Assembly (NCBI GenBank): GCA_020633895.1
Contig: JACKCT010000006.1
Coordinates: 178,516-242,515, forward strand
Reading direction: 5' to 3'
Source of the DNA: Deltaproteobacteria bacterium
Lineage (GTDB): Bacteria > Lernaellota > Lernaellaia > JACKCT01
DNA length: 64,000 nucleotides
The notes below the pieces were generated by a model. It was not told where the DNA came from, made no database searches, and was given only the letters and a program-made list of their open reading frames with translations. Of this stretch, positions 1-8,720 are shown piece after piece (the stretch's first letter is position 1; each line of letters begins with the position of its first letter). The position numbers were made by a program, and so were the translations under genes.

Positions 1-2
1 CG

Positions 3-743
3 TTGGATTCCCGATATGCCTCCGGGGAAACGCGGGACGAATTCGAGCGGGCGCGGGCGGCGTTGATCGCCACCGATGTGCATGCGCCGATCATCGAAGA
101 CGTCGTTGCCGGACCGGGACAAGTCGGGCGGCCGTTGGACATTCAGGCGACGGTGCGCGACGACGTGGCGGTGGGCGACGTGATCGTTTTTTATCGCGCG
201 CCGGGTGACGAGGCGTATGCGTCGGTGAAGATGCTCCCGACGGGGCCGTCGGCGTATGTCGCGACAATTCCGGCGGAGGCGGTGAGCGCCCGGGGCGTGC
301 AGTATTACATCGAGGCGTTCGACCAAACCGAGCGCGCCCCGAGTCGACTCGGTTCCGCCCAGGCGCCGTGGGTGGCGAGGGTCGGCAACGGGCCGGCTGC
401 CGATCGGCGGCGAATCGCGACCTACGGCACGTTGGGCCTGGGCGTCGTCGGTGTCGGAACCGGCGTGTTCTACACCCTGTCCGCCGCCAAAACCGACGCG
501 AAGGCCGACGACGAACCCAGCGCCAAAACCGCCGATGAATATCGCGACTACGCCGACGACTACCGGCGCAACGCGGCGATTGCCTACGGCGTGGGCGGCG
601 CGGCGTTGGTGGCCGGCGGCGTGCTGTTTTATCTCGATTGGCGCGAAAAGACGCGCAACGGCGACGCGACGGCGCGAACCTCGCGGATCTATCCCGTCAT
701 CTCGCCGCAAGGCGCGCAAGTCATATGGCGGATGCAATTTTGA
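3..743 (+). CDS. C-terminal part of a membrane-anchored Ig-like protein (5' end outside window)
   Basis: The frame is open to the left edge and only a TTG is available there, so this is probably the end of a longer gene. Residues about 25-128 look like an extracellular beta-sandwich (alternating strands ending in YYIEAFD, typical of Ig/Fn3-like folds). Two hydrophobic segments follow (about 139-160 and 191-211), with an acidic and Lys-rich stretch between them and a short basic tail. No family is recognised. The stop overlaps the start of the downstream Ser/Thr kinase gene by 19 bp, so the two are probably co-transcribed, and the product may be a membrane partner of that kinase. That pairing is inference from position only. 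Confidence 0.6.
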   Translation: MDSRYASGETRDEFERARAALIATDVHAPIIEDVVAGPGQVGRPLDIQATVRDDVAVGDVIVFYRAPGDEAYASVKMLPTGPSAYVATIPAEAVSARGVQYYIEAFDQTERAPSRLGSAQAPWVARVGNGPAADRRRIATYGTLGLGVVGVGTGVFYTLSAAKTDAKADDEPSAKTADEYRDYADDYRRNAAIAYGVGGAALVAGGVLFYLDWREKTRNGDATARTSRIYPVISPQGAQVIWRMQF

Positions 744-1759
744 GCGATCGCGATCCCGCCGCGAACGAGCGCTATCGCATCCTGGGCCATCTGAGTTCCG
801 GCGGCATGGGCGAGGTATTCCTCGCCGAGATGCGGGCGTTTGCCGAGTGGGGCTACGGCACGCGCAAGGTTGTCATCAAGCGCGTGAAGGATTCGCCGCG
901 GGAGCGGGATGACGTCGTCCGGCACTTCCTGGCCGAGGTGGCGATTTCCTGGCGGCTTGAACACCAAAACATCGTGCGTGTGGTGGATTTCGGCACGATG
1001 GACGGCCTGCCGTTCGTGGCGATGGAGTTTGTGGACGGGCTGTCGTTGTGGGATTTGTCTCGCGTGCCGACGCCTGTTGTCCCCGAGTTCCCGACGGCCT
1101 TGAAGTTGCACGTTCTGCTCGAAGCCATGCGCGGCCTGGACTACGCCCACCGGCGCACCGACGACGAAGGACGGCCGCTGCATCTGGTGCATCGGGATTT
1201 GAATCCGGCGAACGTGCTGATCTCGTTCGAAGGCGAGGTCAAACTGGCCGACTTCGGCCTGTCCGTTTGGCGCGGGCGGGACGTCTCGACCGAGGCGAAT
1301 GTGATCAAGGGGCGGTTGGACATGGTTTCGCCCGAGCAAATCGAGTTTGAACCCGTCGACCAACGCACGGACATCTATCAGATGGGCCTGATGATCTATC
1401 GCCTACTCACCGGCATCCATCCCTTCCCGACGCACCAAGACCTGTCCTATTTCGACGACGTGCTGCGGGGCGTGCCCGAGTCGAGCTTCGAACATCCGGC
1501 GATTCGCGGACTCGATCTGGCGGAGTTGCTGCGCGAGATGATGGCCGTCGATCCGGCCGATCGGCTGCCGTCGATTCGCGACGCGATTTTGCGCGTCGAA
1601 CGGGTTCTTGCGGATCGCGGTTGGTTTCCGGGCGCGACGGCTCTTGCCGATCTGCTACGTTCGCTGCGGGCCGCCGATGCGGCGTCCTCCGCCAATTTTA
1701 CGCCTCGCAAAACCGACTTGAAATTCGATTTCGAATTCGATTCCAAACTGATCGGCTAA
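725..1759 (+). CDS. Hanks-type serine/threonine protein kinase
   Basis: A 344-residue soluble kinase. A glycine-rich loop (LSSGGMGEVFLA, about residues 23-34), the ATP-anchoring Lys52 (VVIKRVK), the catalytic loop VHRDLNPANVLI with Asp158, the DFG Asp176 and an SPEQ form of the APE motif are all present, so it should be catalytically active. The domain fills nearly the whole protein; the C-terminal 50 residues are a short charged tail with no transmembrane segment or sensor module. A longer frame opens at 638, but the ATG at 725 starts just before the kinase fold and overlaps the previous gene by a normal amount. The target is unknown. It is convergent with the hybrid histidine kinase gene (4-bp overlap of the 3' ends). 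Confidence 0.9.
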   Translation: MADAILSDRDPAANERYRILGHLSSGGMGEVFLAEMRAFAEWGYGTRKVVIKRVKDSPRERDDVVRHFLAEVAISWRLEHQNIVRVVDFGTMDGLPFVAMEFVDGLSLWDLSRVPTPVVPEFPTALKLHVLLEAMRGLDYAHRRTDDEGRPLHLVHRDLNPANVLISFEGEVKLADFGLSVWRGRDVSTEANVIKGRLDMVSPEQIEFEPVDQRTDIYQMGLMIYRLLTGIHPFPTHQDLSYFDDVLRGVPESSFEHPAIRGLDLAELLREMMAVDPADRLPSIRDAILRVERVLADRGWFPGATALADLLRSLRAADAASSANFTPRKTDLKFDFEFDSKLIG

Positions 1760-2985
1760 TCGTCCAACGCGGCGCGAATCGCGGCGGCCAGTTCGGCCGG
1801 GTCGATGGGCTTCATGAGGATCTTTCGGATCGGCGTCGGGCCGTCGGAACGGCGGGGCAGGATATTGAAATAACCGGTGAGCAGAATCATACGCGCGTCC
1901 GGACGCACGCTTCCGATTTTCTCGGCCAGTTCGTCGCCGCGCATCTTTGGCATCATCTGATCGGAAATGACCAGATCGAAATCCGCCGGCGACGCGGCAA
2001 ACGCCGACCACGCCTCTTGCGCGTCACGAGACGACGTTACGCGATATCCCAGGCGATGCAGCAGTTCCTGCCCGGCTTCCAAAACCGCCGCGTCGTCGTC
2101 GATCCACAAGATGTGCTCGCTCCCGCTCGGCGATGCGTCTTGCGTCGGGGCTTGCTTGCTGTCGACCGTGTTTGTCGCCATCGGCCAGAGGATCTCAAAC
2201 GTCGCGCCTTCGCCGGGGGCGCTGCGCACGTCGATCGATCCGCCATGACCGCGAACGATGCCGTGCACCACGGATAGGCCCAGGCCCGTACCGATGCCGA
2301 GTTGTTTCGTCGTGAAAAACGGATCGAAAATGCGCTCCCGGACCTCGGGGCTCATTCCGGCGCCGTCGTCGCGAACGACAAAGCGGACGTAGTCGCCGGG
2401 GGTCGACAGACCGCGCCGTTGTGCGTCCTCGGCGGACAACACGGCGATGTCCGTCGCGATCTCGACGGTTCCCGTCCGGTTTTCGCCGATGGCCTGAGCG
2501 GCGTTGGTGCAGAGATTGATGATGACCTGCTGGATCTGGGTCGGGTCGCCGAGGATCGGCGGCAGATAGGCGGGTCCCCGTTCGCGGAGCGCGACTCCCT
2601 TCGGCAACGACGGCCGCAGGAAATCGAGGGATTCGGACAAGATACGGCCCAGGTCGACGGGGACGAGGTTGTGATCGCGGCGGCGGCTGAAGGTGAGAAT
2701 TTGTTCAACGAGCGATCGTCCCCGGTCCGCGGCGTCGAGCAGGCGACGAAGGTCCCGCGCGATGGGATGTCCGGCGTCGGTCTGCTGTTCGATGAGGCGG
2801 CCGGACCAGAGGATCGTGGTGAGCAGATTGTTGAAATCGTGGGCGATGCCCCCGGCCATCGTGCCGATCGCCTCCAGCCGCTTGGACTCCCGACGCAAGT
2901 CCTCGAAGCGCCGTTCATCGTCCGTGACGACGGATGGTTCGGATGCCCCCGGCGAGGGGATCTTTGTTGGGTTCGAATCCTTCAA
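1756..2985 (-). CDS. Hybrid histidine kinase without an input domain
   Basis: A 409-residue sensor kinase. The H-box ([13 protein letters not shown], phospho-acceptor His49) is of the NtrB/PAS-kinase type and is preceded by only about 35 polar residues, so there is no transmembrane segment or PAS/GAF sensor. A HATPase_c domain follows, with the G1 box DDGAGM, the F box FDPFFTTK and the G2 box [11 protein letters not shown]. The C-terminal receiver (about 290-405) has the acidic pair IDDD, the phospho-site Asp342 in VISDQMMP, and a KPID lysine. It is divergently transcribed from the sigma-54 regulator at 3135, a natural phosphorelay partner. The lack of an input domain suggests a partner protein supplies the signal. 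Confidence 0.9.
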   Translation of the reverse strand: MKDSNPTKIPSPGASEPSVVTDDERRFEDLRRESKRLEAIGTMAGGIAHDFNNLLTTILWSGRLIEQQTDAGHPIARDLRRLLDAADRGRSLVEQILTFSRRRDHNLVPVDLGRILSESLDFLRPSLPKGVALRERGPAYLPPILGDPTQIQQVIINLCTNAAQAIGENRTGTVEIATDIAVLSAEDAQRRGLSTPGDYVRFVVRDDGAGMSPEVRERIFDPFFTTKQLGIGTGLGLSVVHGIVRGHGGSIDVRSAPGEGATFEILWPMATNTVDSKQAPTQDASPSGSEHILWIDDDAAVLEAGQELLHRLGYRVTSSRDAQEAWSAFAASPADFDLVISDQMMPKMRGDELAEKIGSVRPDARMILLTGYFNILPRRSDGPTPIRKILMKPIDPAELAAAIRAALDD

Positions 2986-3134
2986 GAATCAAGCCCCGTG
3001 TAATTCGACATAGAGCGACCCTCCGCTCTCCTCACGCATGGGCGAAGAGAAACGCTGGACTTGCTTGGCGTTGACGTGCAAATCTCAGGCCGGATTCTAT
3101 ACCCATTGAGAAAAACTTGGCGAAAGAAACGTCC

Positions 3135-4598
3135 ATGACGCGCGTCTTGATTGTCGAGGACGACGATCTTCTCAACGAGACCATCGCCGTCGCCGTCGAA
3201 CGCCGGGGCTGGGAGGCGCGCTCGGCCCATGACCTGCGCGGGGGGCTCGAGGCCGGGGTGAGTTTCGCGCCGGATGTGGTGTGCCTGGACGTGCGTCTGC
3301 CGGACGGCGACGGCGTCGCCTGGATCCCGAAATTTCGCGCCCTGCCGTCTCGGCCGGAGATCATCATCATGACAGGCCGGGGCGATCCGAACGGCGCCGA
3401 GCTGGCGATCAAGAGCGGCGCGTGGACGTACCTGGAAAAGGGCGCGTCGCTGGACGCGATTCTCCTGCCGATCACGCGGGCCATGGAGTTTCGTCAAAGC
3501 CGGTCACGGGAACCGGCGCACGTGCTGCTGCGTCGCGAGGGAATTGTCGGCGAGGAACCCTGTTTTCTCGACGCCCTGGAGAAGGCGGCGCAGGCGTCCC
3601 TCGTCGATTTCACCGTGCTGATTTCCGGCGAGACGGGAACCGGCAAGGAGATGATCGCGCGCACGATTCATCGCAACGGCGAGCGGGCCGAGGCGCCTTT
3701 TGTCGTGTTCGATTGCGCGGGAATCCCGGAAGCGCTGCTGGAAAGCGCGTTGTTCGGACACGAGCGGGGTGCGTTCACGGGAGCGGATCGCAAGCGCGTC
3801 GGGTTGGCGAGCGAAGCCAACGGCGGGACGTTGTTCGTCGACGAGATCGGCGAGTTGCCGTTGTCGGCGCAAAAAATCTTTCTGCGGCTGTTGCAGGAAA
3901 GGCGTTTTCGGCCGCTGGGCGGCGCGCGGGAGATCCAATGCGATCTGCGCGTGATGGCGGCGACGAATCGCGACTTGGCGGCCATGGTCGCCGAGGGCAC
4001 TTTTCGAGAGGATCTGTATTATCGGCTGAACGTCATTCACATCCCGTTGCCGCCGCTTCGGGATCGTCCGAAAGACATCGAACGCATCGCGGTGGCACAT
4101 GGCGTGGCGCTTTGCCGCAAGAGCGGGCGCGATCTGGTCGGGATGTCGGGCGAGTATCTCGACGCGCTGCGCGCATATGACTGGCCGGGCAATGTGCGCG
4201 AGCTGATCAACGCGATGGAGAGTTCGCTGGCCGCGGCTCTGGACGGACCGACGCTGCATGTCGCCCATTTGCCGACACAGATTCGCGTGGCCTTGGCGAA
4301 AAAGGGTTTGTCCGCGAAGACCGATAATTTGACGGACGAACCGTCGGCAGCGTCGGCAGCGTCGGCCGACGGCCCGCCGACCTATAAGGAATACCGGGAA
4401 CAGGTGATCGCCCGGGCCGAACGCGAGTACCTGGAAAATCTTCTGCGCTTGTCAAACGGCGACATAGCCCGCGCGTGCGAACACGCCGGCCTTTCCCCGT
4501 CGCGTCTTTACGCCTTGCTGCAAAAACACGAATTGAAGGCGCGTAAAGACGCATCACCACCGCCATCTTCCAAACCTACGCGTCGCGGCGCGTCCTAG
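3135..4598 (+). CDS. NtrC-family sigma-54-dependent response regulator
   Basis: A 487-residue activator with three domains. The receiver (1-115) has the acidic pocket EDDD at 8-11 and phospho-Asp52 in CLDVRLPDGDG. The AAA+ domain has Walker A GETGTGKE, the sigma-54 contact loop GAFTGA, Walker B GTLFVDEIGEL and the downstream YYRLNV/LPPLRDR signatures. A Fis-type helix-turn-helix lies at the C-terminus (SNGDIARACEHAGLSPSRLY). The start is placed at the ATG at 3135 rather than the in-frame TTG at 3117, because it begins directly at the receiver fold and has a GAAAG upstream. It should drive sigma-54 promoters on a signal from the divergent hybrid kinase. Its targets are not visible here. Confidence 0.92.
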   Translation: MTRVLIVEDDDLLNETIAVAVERRGWEARSAHDLRGGLEAGVSFAPDVVCLDVRLPDGDGVAWIPKFRALPSRPEIIIMTGRGDPNGAELAIKSGAWTYLEKGASLDAILLPITRAMEFRQSRSREPAHVLLRREGIVGEEPCFLDALEKAAQASLVDFTVLISGETGTGKEMIARTIHRNGERAEAPFVVFDCAGIPEALLESALFGHERGAFTGADRKRVGLASEANGGTLFVDEIGELPLSAQKIFLRLLQERRFRPLGGAREIQCDLRVMAATNRDLAAMVAEGTFREDLYYRLNVIHIPLPPLRDRPKDIERIAVAHGVALCRKSGRDLVGMSGEYLDALRAYDWPGNVRELINAMESSLAAALDGPTLHVAHLPTQIRVALAKKGLSAKTDNLTDEPSAASAASADGPPTYKEYREQVIARAEREYLENLLRLSNGDIARACEHAGLSPSRLYALLQKHELKARKDASPPPSSKPTRRGAS

Positions 4599-4702
4599 CG
4601 GCGTCCATCGTCCTATTCAGTTTTGTCGTCGAGGGAGGGTCGGCGTGCGTCGCCGTTGGGTCGTCGGGACTAGCCCGGGGCGGGATTCGGCCGTCTTTGG
4701 CG

Positions 4703-4858
4703 TCAGACTTGCGCGAGGATGAGCATGGTCAAAACGACGCTCAGGCTCGCGGCGAGCAGGCCGAGGAAGACCACGGTCACGACGCGCGACGCGGTCGCGA
4801 GGGCTTCCGTGAGTTCGGGGTTACGGAACGACGAAGGGTTTTCCATCTCGGACTGCAT
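4703..4858 (-). CDS. Small single-span membrane protein (51 aa)
   Basis: A short gene with one of the best ribosome-binding sites in the window (AAGGAGGT at 4865-4872 on the minus strand, 6 nt before ATG). The product has a polar N-terminus (MQSEMENPSSFRNPELTEAL) followed by one long hydrophobic helix, about residues 22-49, and stops straight after it. Family is not recognised. It lies between the sigma-54 regulator and the C-terminal end of the large metalloprotease gene (stop to start about 80-150 nt depending on the true protease stop), on the same strand as the protease, so it may be its last co-transcribed gene. A membrane regulator or accessory role is possible but not shown. Confidence 0.7.
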   Translation of the reverse strand: MQSEMENPSSFRNPELTEALATASRVVTVVFLGLLAASLSVVLTMLILAQV

Positions 4859-4985
4859 GGCGTGACCTCCTTTTGGAATTGAACATCACCTTGTCCTCAT
4901 GGAACGCACCCCGCCGAAGCGGGGCACGTCGATATCGCGTTAGAACAACCATCCCAAGCCGAATCCGTCGTCGGAAGCGCTGGAG

Positions 4986-5662
4986 CCGCAGCCGCCGGTG
5001 TCGTCGTCATCGTCTCCGGGCAGCGTGGTCGTGGTGGTGGACGTGGTCGTCGGCACGGTGGTGGTCGTCGTCGTGGACGTGGACGGCAGCGTCGATGTCG
5101 ACGTGCGTCGTCGTCGTTGTCGATGTCGTCGTGCTTGTCGTCGTGGACGTGGTTGTGGTGGTGCTCGTCGACGTCGTGGTCGTCGTTGTTGTGGATGTGG
5201 TCGTCGTCGTCGTGGTTGTCGGCGGCGTGATGTTCCAGATCAGGTCATATTCCAGACCCGTGTACGCTCCCGCGTCGATCTGCAGATAGGCCGGCAGTTT
5301 CAGCGTGTGCGTTCGGTGGAAGGTGCACGAGAGGACTTTGCCGTCGGGCGTATTCGTCGCGCACGGGTCGCCGCTGTTGCACTGCGCCAGGTTGCCGGTC
5401 TGGTCGAGCAGGCACATCGACACGTCGCCGGACGCGTGATTGTAGAGAATTTCCGCGTCGACCACTTCGTTCTCGGCCACGCCTTTGATCTTGAAATAAT
5501 CCGCGTCATAGGCCCGCGCCGCGCCGTTCAAGGCGCTGAGCCATTGGTTCTGCCACGAACGCAGATCGAACGCGTCATTATCCGTGTCGTTCTCCTCATA
5601 CGCGTCATCCGGGATCGTGGTCGTCGTGGTGCTCGTCGTTGTCGTCGGCACCGTGGTGGTGG
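4986..5662 (-). repeat. Inverted duplicate, copy 1 (C-terminal module of metalloprotease)
   Basis: This segment, read on the minus strand, is nearly identical to 47700-48433 on the plus strand. It covers the DDAYEEND domain, the following Thr linker and the acidic GGCG tail. Over the central 300 bases only a handful of mismatches are visible, several synonymous, while the Thr linkers differ in length. The rest of the two proteins is unrelated (a metalloprotease here, an FG-GAP protein there), so a C-terminal module has been copied or kept identical by gene conversion. Confidence 0.9.
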
Positions 5663-8600
5663 TTGTTGTCGACGTGGTCGTCGACGTAGTCGTGCTTGTC
5701 GTTGTGGTGGTTGTCGTCGACGTAGTCGTGCTTGTTGTTGTGGTGGTTGTTGTCGAGGTCGTCGTACTTGTCGTCGTTGTTGTGGTGGACGTCGTTGTCG
5801 ACGTGGTTGTGCTCGTTGTCGTTGTTGTTGTGGTGGACGTCGTTGTCGACGTGGTTGTGCTCGTTGTCGTTGTCGTGGTGGTGGACGTCGTCGTGGACGT
5901 GGTTGTGCTCGTTGTCGTTGTTGTTGTGGTGGACGTCGTCGTCGACGTGGTTGTGCTCGTTGTTGTTGTTGTTGTGGTGGACGTCGTCGTCGACGTGGTT
6001 GTGCTCGTTGTTGTGGTTGTTGTGGTGGACGTCGTCGTCGACGTGGTTGTGCTCGTTGTTGTGGTAGTTGTGGTGGACGTCGTCGTGGACGTGGTCGTGC
6101 TTGTTGTTGTGGTAGTTGTGGTGGTCGACGTCGTCGTGGACGTGGTTGTGGTGGTCGCGTAGGGATTTCCGGTCCAGAAGGTGTTGAAATTGGCGCCTTC
6201 GTACGCGGACTCGGCGAAGTAGTGCAGGTAATACGTGCCGCCGGGTTGCTCGAAACCGCAGTTGATCTGTTCGTTGACGCCGGAAGGCAGACCGGCCGGA
6301 GTACACGGCGAGCCGATCAGGTTGCAGTCGACGAGCTGTTCGTTCTCGTCGAGCAGGCACGCCTGCACATCCAGTCCCGCCTCCGGGTACTGCAGGCTCA
6401 CGAAGATGCGTCGCTCGTCCGGATCCAACTCAAACGTGAAGTAGTCGTCGTCCCGCAGCCAGAGATTGAGCAACGTAAACTCATAGTTCTCGATGCTCGC
6501 GGCGGTGGCGAAGGTGTCGTTGTCCTCGAAGACATCGTCGGGAATGGTCGTCGTCGTCGTTGTCGAGGAGGTGGGGACGGTCGTTGTCGTGGACGTTCCC
6601 ATCGTCGTCGTCGTTGTCGTTGTCGGTAATGGGCTCGATATCCAGCGCCCGCGAATCACGGCGCCGTCATACGCCGATTCGGCGAAGGTACGCAGGTAAT
6701 ACGTGTCGTCAGGATCCGAGACGACGCATGCGATCTGTTCCGTATCGCTCGAAGGCAGGCCCGCGGGGGTGCAAGGCGAGCCGAACAGATCGCAATCGAC
6801 GAGTTGCTGGCTTGCATCGTAAAAGCACGACTGGATATCAAGTCCGGCTTCCTCGTATTCCAACACGGCAAAAATCTGCTGGTCGCCCGCCGGCAGGTCA
6901 AAGCGAAAGAAATCGTCGTCCCAGAGCCGTGTGTTGAGGTAGAGGTTTTCTTTGTCGCTGACATCGGCGGCCGTTTCGAAGGTGTCGTTTTCCTCGAAAT
7001 AGTCATCCGGATTAATCACGTAGGAAAACTCGAGACTACGGCCTTCGTAGGTATCCTCGGTGATCTTATAGAAGTATTCGCCGCCGCCCGCGGGCACCCG
7101 GCACGTAAAATAGGTATCGGTGTACGGGTCGGGATTCGAAGCGCAGCACGGTTCATAAGTGCCCGCTTCGTCGATGAGGCAGATGTCGGCCTCCCAGCCG
7201 TTGCCCGCCAGATCGAGATAGGTTCGAACTTCCAGTTCTCCGGGCGACAGCTCGATTCGGAAGTAATCCGCGTCCATCAAGTTGACGCGGTGAACGACGC
7301 CTTGTTCATCGTCGATATCCGCCGCCTGGGCGATGGAGTCGTTTTCTTCAAACGCGTCGTCCGAGGTTGTCCCGTCGGCAACGCGGTAGTTGGCAACCGC
7401 AAACGCCGTGTGGTTTAGAGCGTGGGCGTTGTCCTCCCGAAAGTCGGTTCCTGTCGGCAGGCCGCTGTATTGCACGGAATCGTTGGAGATGTAGCCGATG
7501 CGCTCGCAGTAGGTATAAGGGGAAGTTTCATTGCACCAATTGTTGTAGGACATGACTGTCCGCCAACGCACGCCTTCCAGATTTACATAGCCATGATTAT
7601 ATTGAAACGGACTATAATATGTGGAATCGACCCAGACGTCATGCCGGGCCCCCATGTTGTGGCCCAACTCATGGACGAACGAATGATTGCCCACCGCACA
7701 GTTGATCGCTGTCGCGGAGAAGCCCAGGTCGTCGCTGCCGGGTTTGACATCGGTCAGGATGTAGGCACAGCCGCAGTAAGCGCCCGCCCCGGTCATCATG
7801 GCGACCAGATCCGCGGCGTAGGTATCGCGAAGCGCGTGGATCTCGTCCATGTAACCGTCGCTGGGATCTTGGAGGCGCGAGCGGTCGACGCATTGATCGC
7901 CCGAGTCGGTGTAGGTCACTTTGTGCGTATGGACGAGAGTGAGGCGTTGATTGATATCGCTGTTGGCGTACGTCGTGTTCGCGTCGTCGATGGCGGCTTG
8001 AATTTCAGCGGCGATATTGCCGGTAGCGTCTTCGGCGGCTTGGTTGTAGACGACCATCACGTCAATGTTTGAGCCGTCGTCGGTCACTAAATCGCCGGAG
8101 GATTTGAGGTTGACGCCGAACAGGCCGTCGTGGTCGACGAGGTCTTGGGGGTGTTCATCCGCGCCGCATTCGTCGTATTGGCTTTGATCAATCAAATGGA
8201 TGGCGTGGGCGCCGTCGCCCAGGGGGCGGATGAGGTAACTTCCCGTCGTCGTATAGATATGGCCGGCGACATCGCCGTCAACGACGCTTAAGACAATGGA
8301 ACCGAATTGGTCGTTGTCGGTATCCAAATCGCCCCACCAGGAAAATCCGCTCTCCCGCTTGACGACCCGTTTGCGCGAAAACTTCAGAACTCGGTTGTCG
8401 GGGGTTGGGATCTTGATCCCAGTTTTGTCATCGGCCAGTTGCTCGACGTCGAAAGAGGCAAAGCGGGTATCGACGACTTCCGGATCGGCGGCTTGCCGTT
8501 CCGCGACGATCGCGGCTGTTTGGGTTAAATCCGTCTCTCGTGTGATTTCCAGATAGGTATTGTTGGCTTCTTGATCGGAGTCCGACGACATGGCCACCAA

Positions 8601-8720
8601 GGCGCTGCCGTCATCGTCGTCGTCGCCTTCCTCGAAAGGGCCGCAGGCGTTGAGCAGCGTCAGGCACGCCGTGACGACGAAAAGAACTTGCAACAAGATC
8701 CAAAAATGCTTCCGCTTCAT
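5007..8720 (-). CDS. Secreted reprolysin-like zinc metalloprotease with PPC domains and Thr-rich linkers (3' frame break)
   Basis: A lipoprotein of about 1240-1260 residues. The start at 8720 gives a signal peptide (MKRKHFWILLQVLFVVTACL) with a lipobox ending LLNACG and an Asp tract behind the Cys. A propeptide-like region is followed by a metzincin catalytic domain with HELGHNMGARHD near residue 350 and a Met-turn (TVMSYNN). Four pre-peptidase C-terminal-type domains follow, each opening with a D-x-x-x-EEND/EDND motif, separated by Thr/Ser linkers, the longest built from 48-bp repeats. The listed stop at 5007 follows a one-base insertion at about 5097-5106: beyond it the residues become His/Asp/Arg-rich nonsense. 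The other frame continues to a TAA at 4940 and ends in DDDDDTGGCG plus 14 residues. The paralogue at 46188 supports that reading. The likely role is extracellular protein degradation. Confidence 0.88.
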   Translation of the reverse strand: MKRKHFWILLQVLFVVTACLTLLNACGPFEEGDDDDDGSALVAMSSDSDQEANNTYLEITRETDLTQTAAIVAERQAADPEVVDTRFASFDVEQLADDKTGIKIPTPDNRVLKFSRKRVVKRESGFSWWGDLDTDNDQFGSIVLSVVDGDVAGHIYTTTGSYLIRPLGDGAHAIHLIDQSQYDECGADEHPQDLVDHDGLFGVNLKSSGDLVTDDGSNIDVMVVYNQAAEDATGNIAAEIQAAIDDANTTYANSDINQRLTLVHTHKVTYTDSGDQCVDRSRLQDPSDGYMDEIHALRDTYAADLVAMMTGAGAYCGCAYILTDVKPGSDDLGFSATAINCAVGNHSFVHELGHNMGARHDVWVDSTYYSPFQYNHGYVNLEGVRWRTVMSYNNWCNETSPYTYCERIGYISNDSVQYSGLPTGTDFREDNAHALNHTAFAVANYRVADGTTSDDAFEENDSIAQAADIDDEQGVVHRVNLMDADYFRIELSPGELEVRTYLDLAGNGWEADICLIDEAGTYEPCCASNPDPYTDTYFTCRVPAGGGEYFYKITEDTYEGRSLEFSYVINPDDYFEENDTFETAADVSDKENLYLNTRLWDDDFFRFDLPAGDQQIFAVLEYEEAGLDIQSCFYDASQQLVDCDLFGSPCTPAGLPSSDTEQIACVVSDPDDTYYLRTFAESAYDGAVIRGRWISSPLPTTTTTTTMGTSTTTTVPTSSTTTTTTIPDDVFEDNDTFATAASIENYEFTLLNLWLRDDDYFTFELDPDERRIFVSLQYPEAGLDVQACLLDENEQLVDCNLIGSPCTPAGLPSGVNEQINCGFEQPGGTYYLHYFAESAYEGANFNTFWTGNPYATTTTTSTTTSTTTTTTTTSTTTSTTTSTTTTTTTSTTTSTTTSTTTTTTTSTTTSTTTSTTTTTTTSTTTSTTTSTTTTTTTSTTTSTTTSTTTTTTTSTTTSTTTSTTTTTTTSTTTSTTTSTTTTTTSTTTSTTTTTTTSTTTSTTTTTTTSTTTSTTTSTTTTTTVPTTTTSTTTTTIPDDAYEENDTDNDAFDLRSWQNQWLSALNGAARAYDADYFKIKGVAENEVVDAEILYNHASGDVSMCLLDQTGNLAQCNSGDPCATNTPDGKVLSCTFHRTHTLKLPAYLQIDAGAYTGLEYDLIWNITPPTTTTTTTTSTTTTTTTSTSTTTTTSTTTSTTTSTTTTTHVDIDAAVHVHDDDHHRADDHVHHHDHAARRR
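5690..6150 (-). repeat. 48-bp tandem repeats encoding a Thr/Ser linker
   Basis: A decamer (ggttgtgctc on the plus strand) recurs with a 48-bp period (5901, 5949, 5997), and the whole stretch repeats at that step with small changes. Each unit encodes the 16-residue pattern S-TTT-S-TTT-S-TTTTTTT on the minus strand, about seven to nine copies. Unit sequence varies at wobble positions while the Thr/Ser pattern is kept, which argues for selection on the protein. Such linkers are usually extended and often O-glycosylated in secreted proteins. Copy number is likely to vary between strains and is prone to assembly collapse. Confidence 0.85.

Noticed and set aside
638-724. Upstream start (638) for the Ser/Thr kinase
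   Set aside because: It adds 29 basic residues that overlap the previous gene's reading and precede the kinase fold; ATG 725 fits the family start.
5690-6150. CRISPR array, because of regular repeats
   Set aside because: Repeats are contiguous 48-bp coding units with no spacers, and no cas genes are present.
4873-6162. Long plus-strand frames rich in Val, Asp, Arg or Cys opposite the protease linker (also at 16358-16723, 21391-21939 and 48074-48421)
   Set aside because: They are antisense images of the ACN/TCN Thr/Ser linkers (GTN and GAN triplets), with no ribosome-binding site or fold.
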